Positions 12,650 through 12,699 of a DNA stretch of 12,699 bases are shown here, piece after piece (positions within the stretch are counted from its first letter, which is position 1; each line of letters begins with the position of its first letter). Source of the stretch: CAYLOC01 sp964385195 (GTDB lineage: Bacteria; Actinomycetota; Actinomycetes; Propionibacteriales; Nocardioidaceae); the NCBI GenBank assembly GCA_964385195.1, contig CAYLOC010000085.1, positions 1-12,699 on the forward strand. The letters are read 5' to 3'. Made by a program: the position numbers and the translations under genes. Below the pieces are notes generated by a model. That model was not told the DNA's origin. It searched no databases and saw only the letters and a list, made by a program, of their open reading frames with translations.

Positions 12650-12699
12650 AGGGACGGCCGAGGCGCTGGAGGACCCGCAGGGCCCTGGTCATCGTCGAG
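12648..12699 (-). CDS. possible 3' end of an unidentified gene entering from the right edge
   Basis: Reading the minus strand from the window edge, one frame gives STMTRALRVLQRLGRP and then TAG (12648-12650). The amphipathic helix-like ending is plausible as a protein C-terminus and would make this gene convergent with the nuclease-like gene. Sixteen residues are too few to name a family. Another frame of the same strand stays open further, to TAA near 12605, so this choice is weak. Confidence 0.25.
   Translation of the reverse strand, partial: STMTRALRVLQRLGRP

Overview
The window is very GC-rich, with strong G/C preference at third codon positions and frequent GTG starts. Its gene set (PspC-type sensor kinase, Rho-N-like 'plasmid stabilization' protein, guaA beside a ChoD-like GMC oxidoreductase, DUF559-type nuclease) points to a high-GC actinobacterium, possibly of the Nocardioides/Kribbella/Propionibacterium side. 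The sequence does not fix the genus. No rRNA, tRNA, CRISPR array or transposase gene was seen. A run of 10 Ns at 7908-7917 marks an assembly gap.

Left part (1-3542): an envelope-sensing module. On the minus strand a PspC-type histidine kinase overlaps by ATGA a LuxR-type response regulator that runs off the left edge. Divergent from them, a second PspC protein with a LiaF-like C-terminal domain overlaps a small two-helix membrane protein. This resembles LiaFSR logic: membrane sensor/inhibitor, kinase and regulator.

Middle (3543-7857): a small basic Rho-N-like protein with a good ribosome site and a possible SigB-type promoter is followed by a 319-bp spacer holding a perfect 20-bp palindrome. 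Then comes a two-gene ABC exporter. The first subunit keeps only the signature motif and the second keeps everything except the signature, so the heterodimer should have one normal and one wholly dead ATP site. The first gene appears to be leaderless.

The space between the convergent ABC and guaA genes (7858-8017) holds 14-bp inverted arms next to both stop codons, two further hairpins, homopolymer runs and the gap.

Right part (8018-12699): on the minus strand, a ChoD-like GMC oxidoreductase with a ferredoxin-like cysteine cluster, a possible 26-codon coupled membrane peptide, and guaA. Divergent from the oxidoreductase lies a DUF559/PD-(D/E)XK nuclease-like gene bracketed on both sides by related hairpins built from the same 23-bp unit (four copies within 1.1 kb). 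This nuclease-plus-hairpin cassette is the most interesting structure in the window. A partial reading frame of unknown function enters from the right edge.
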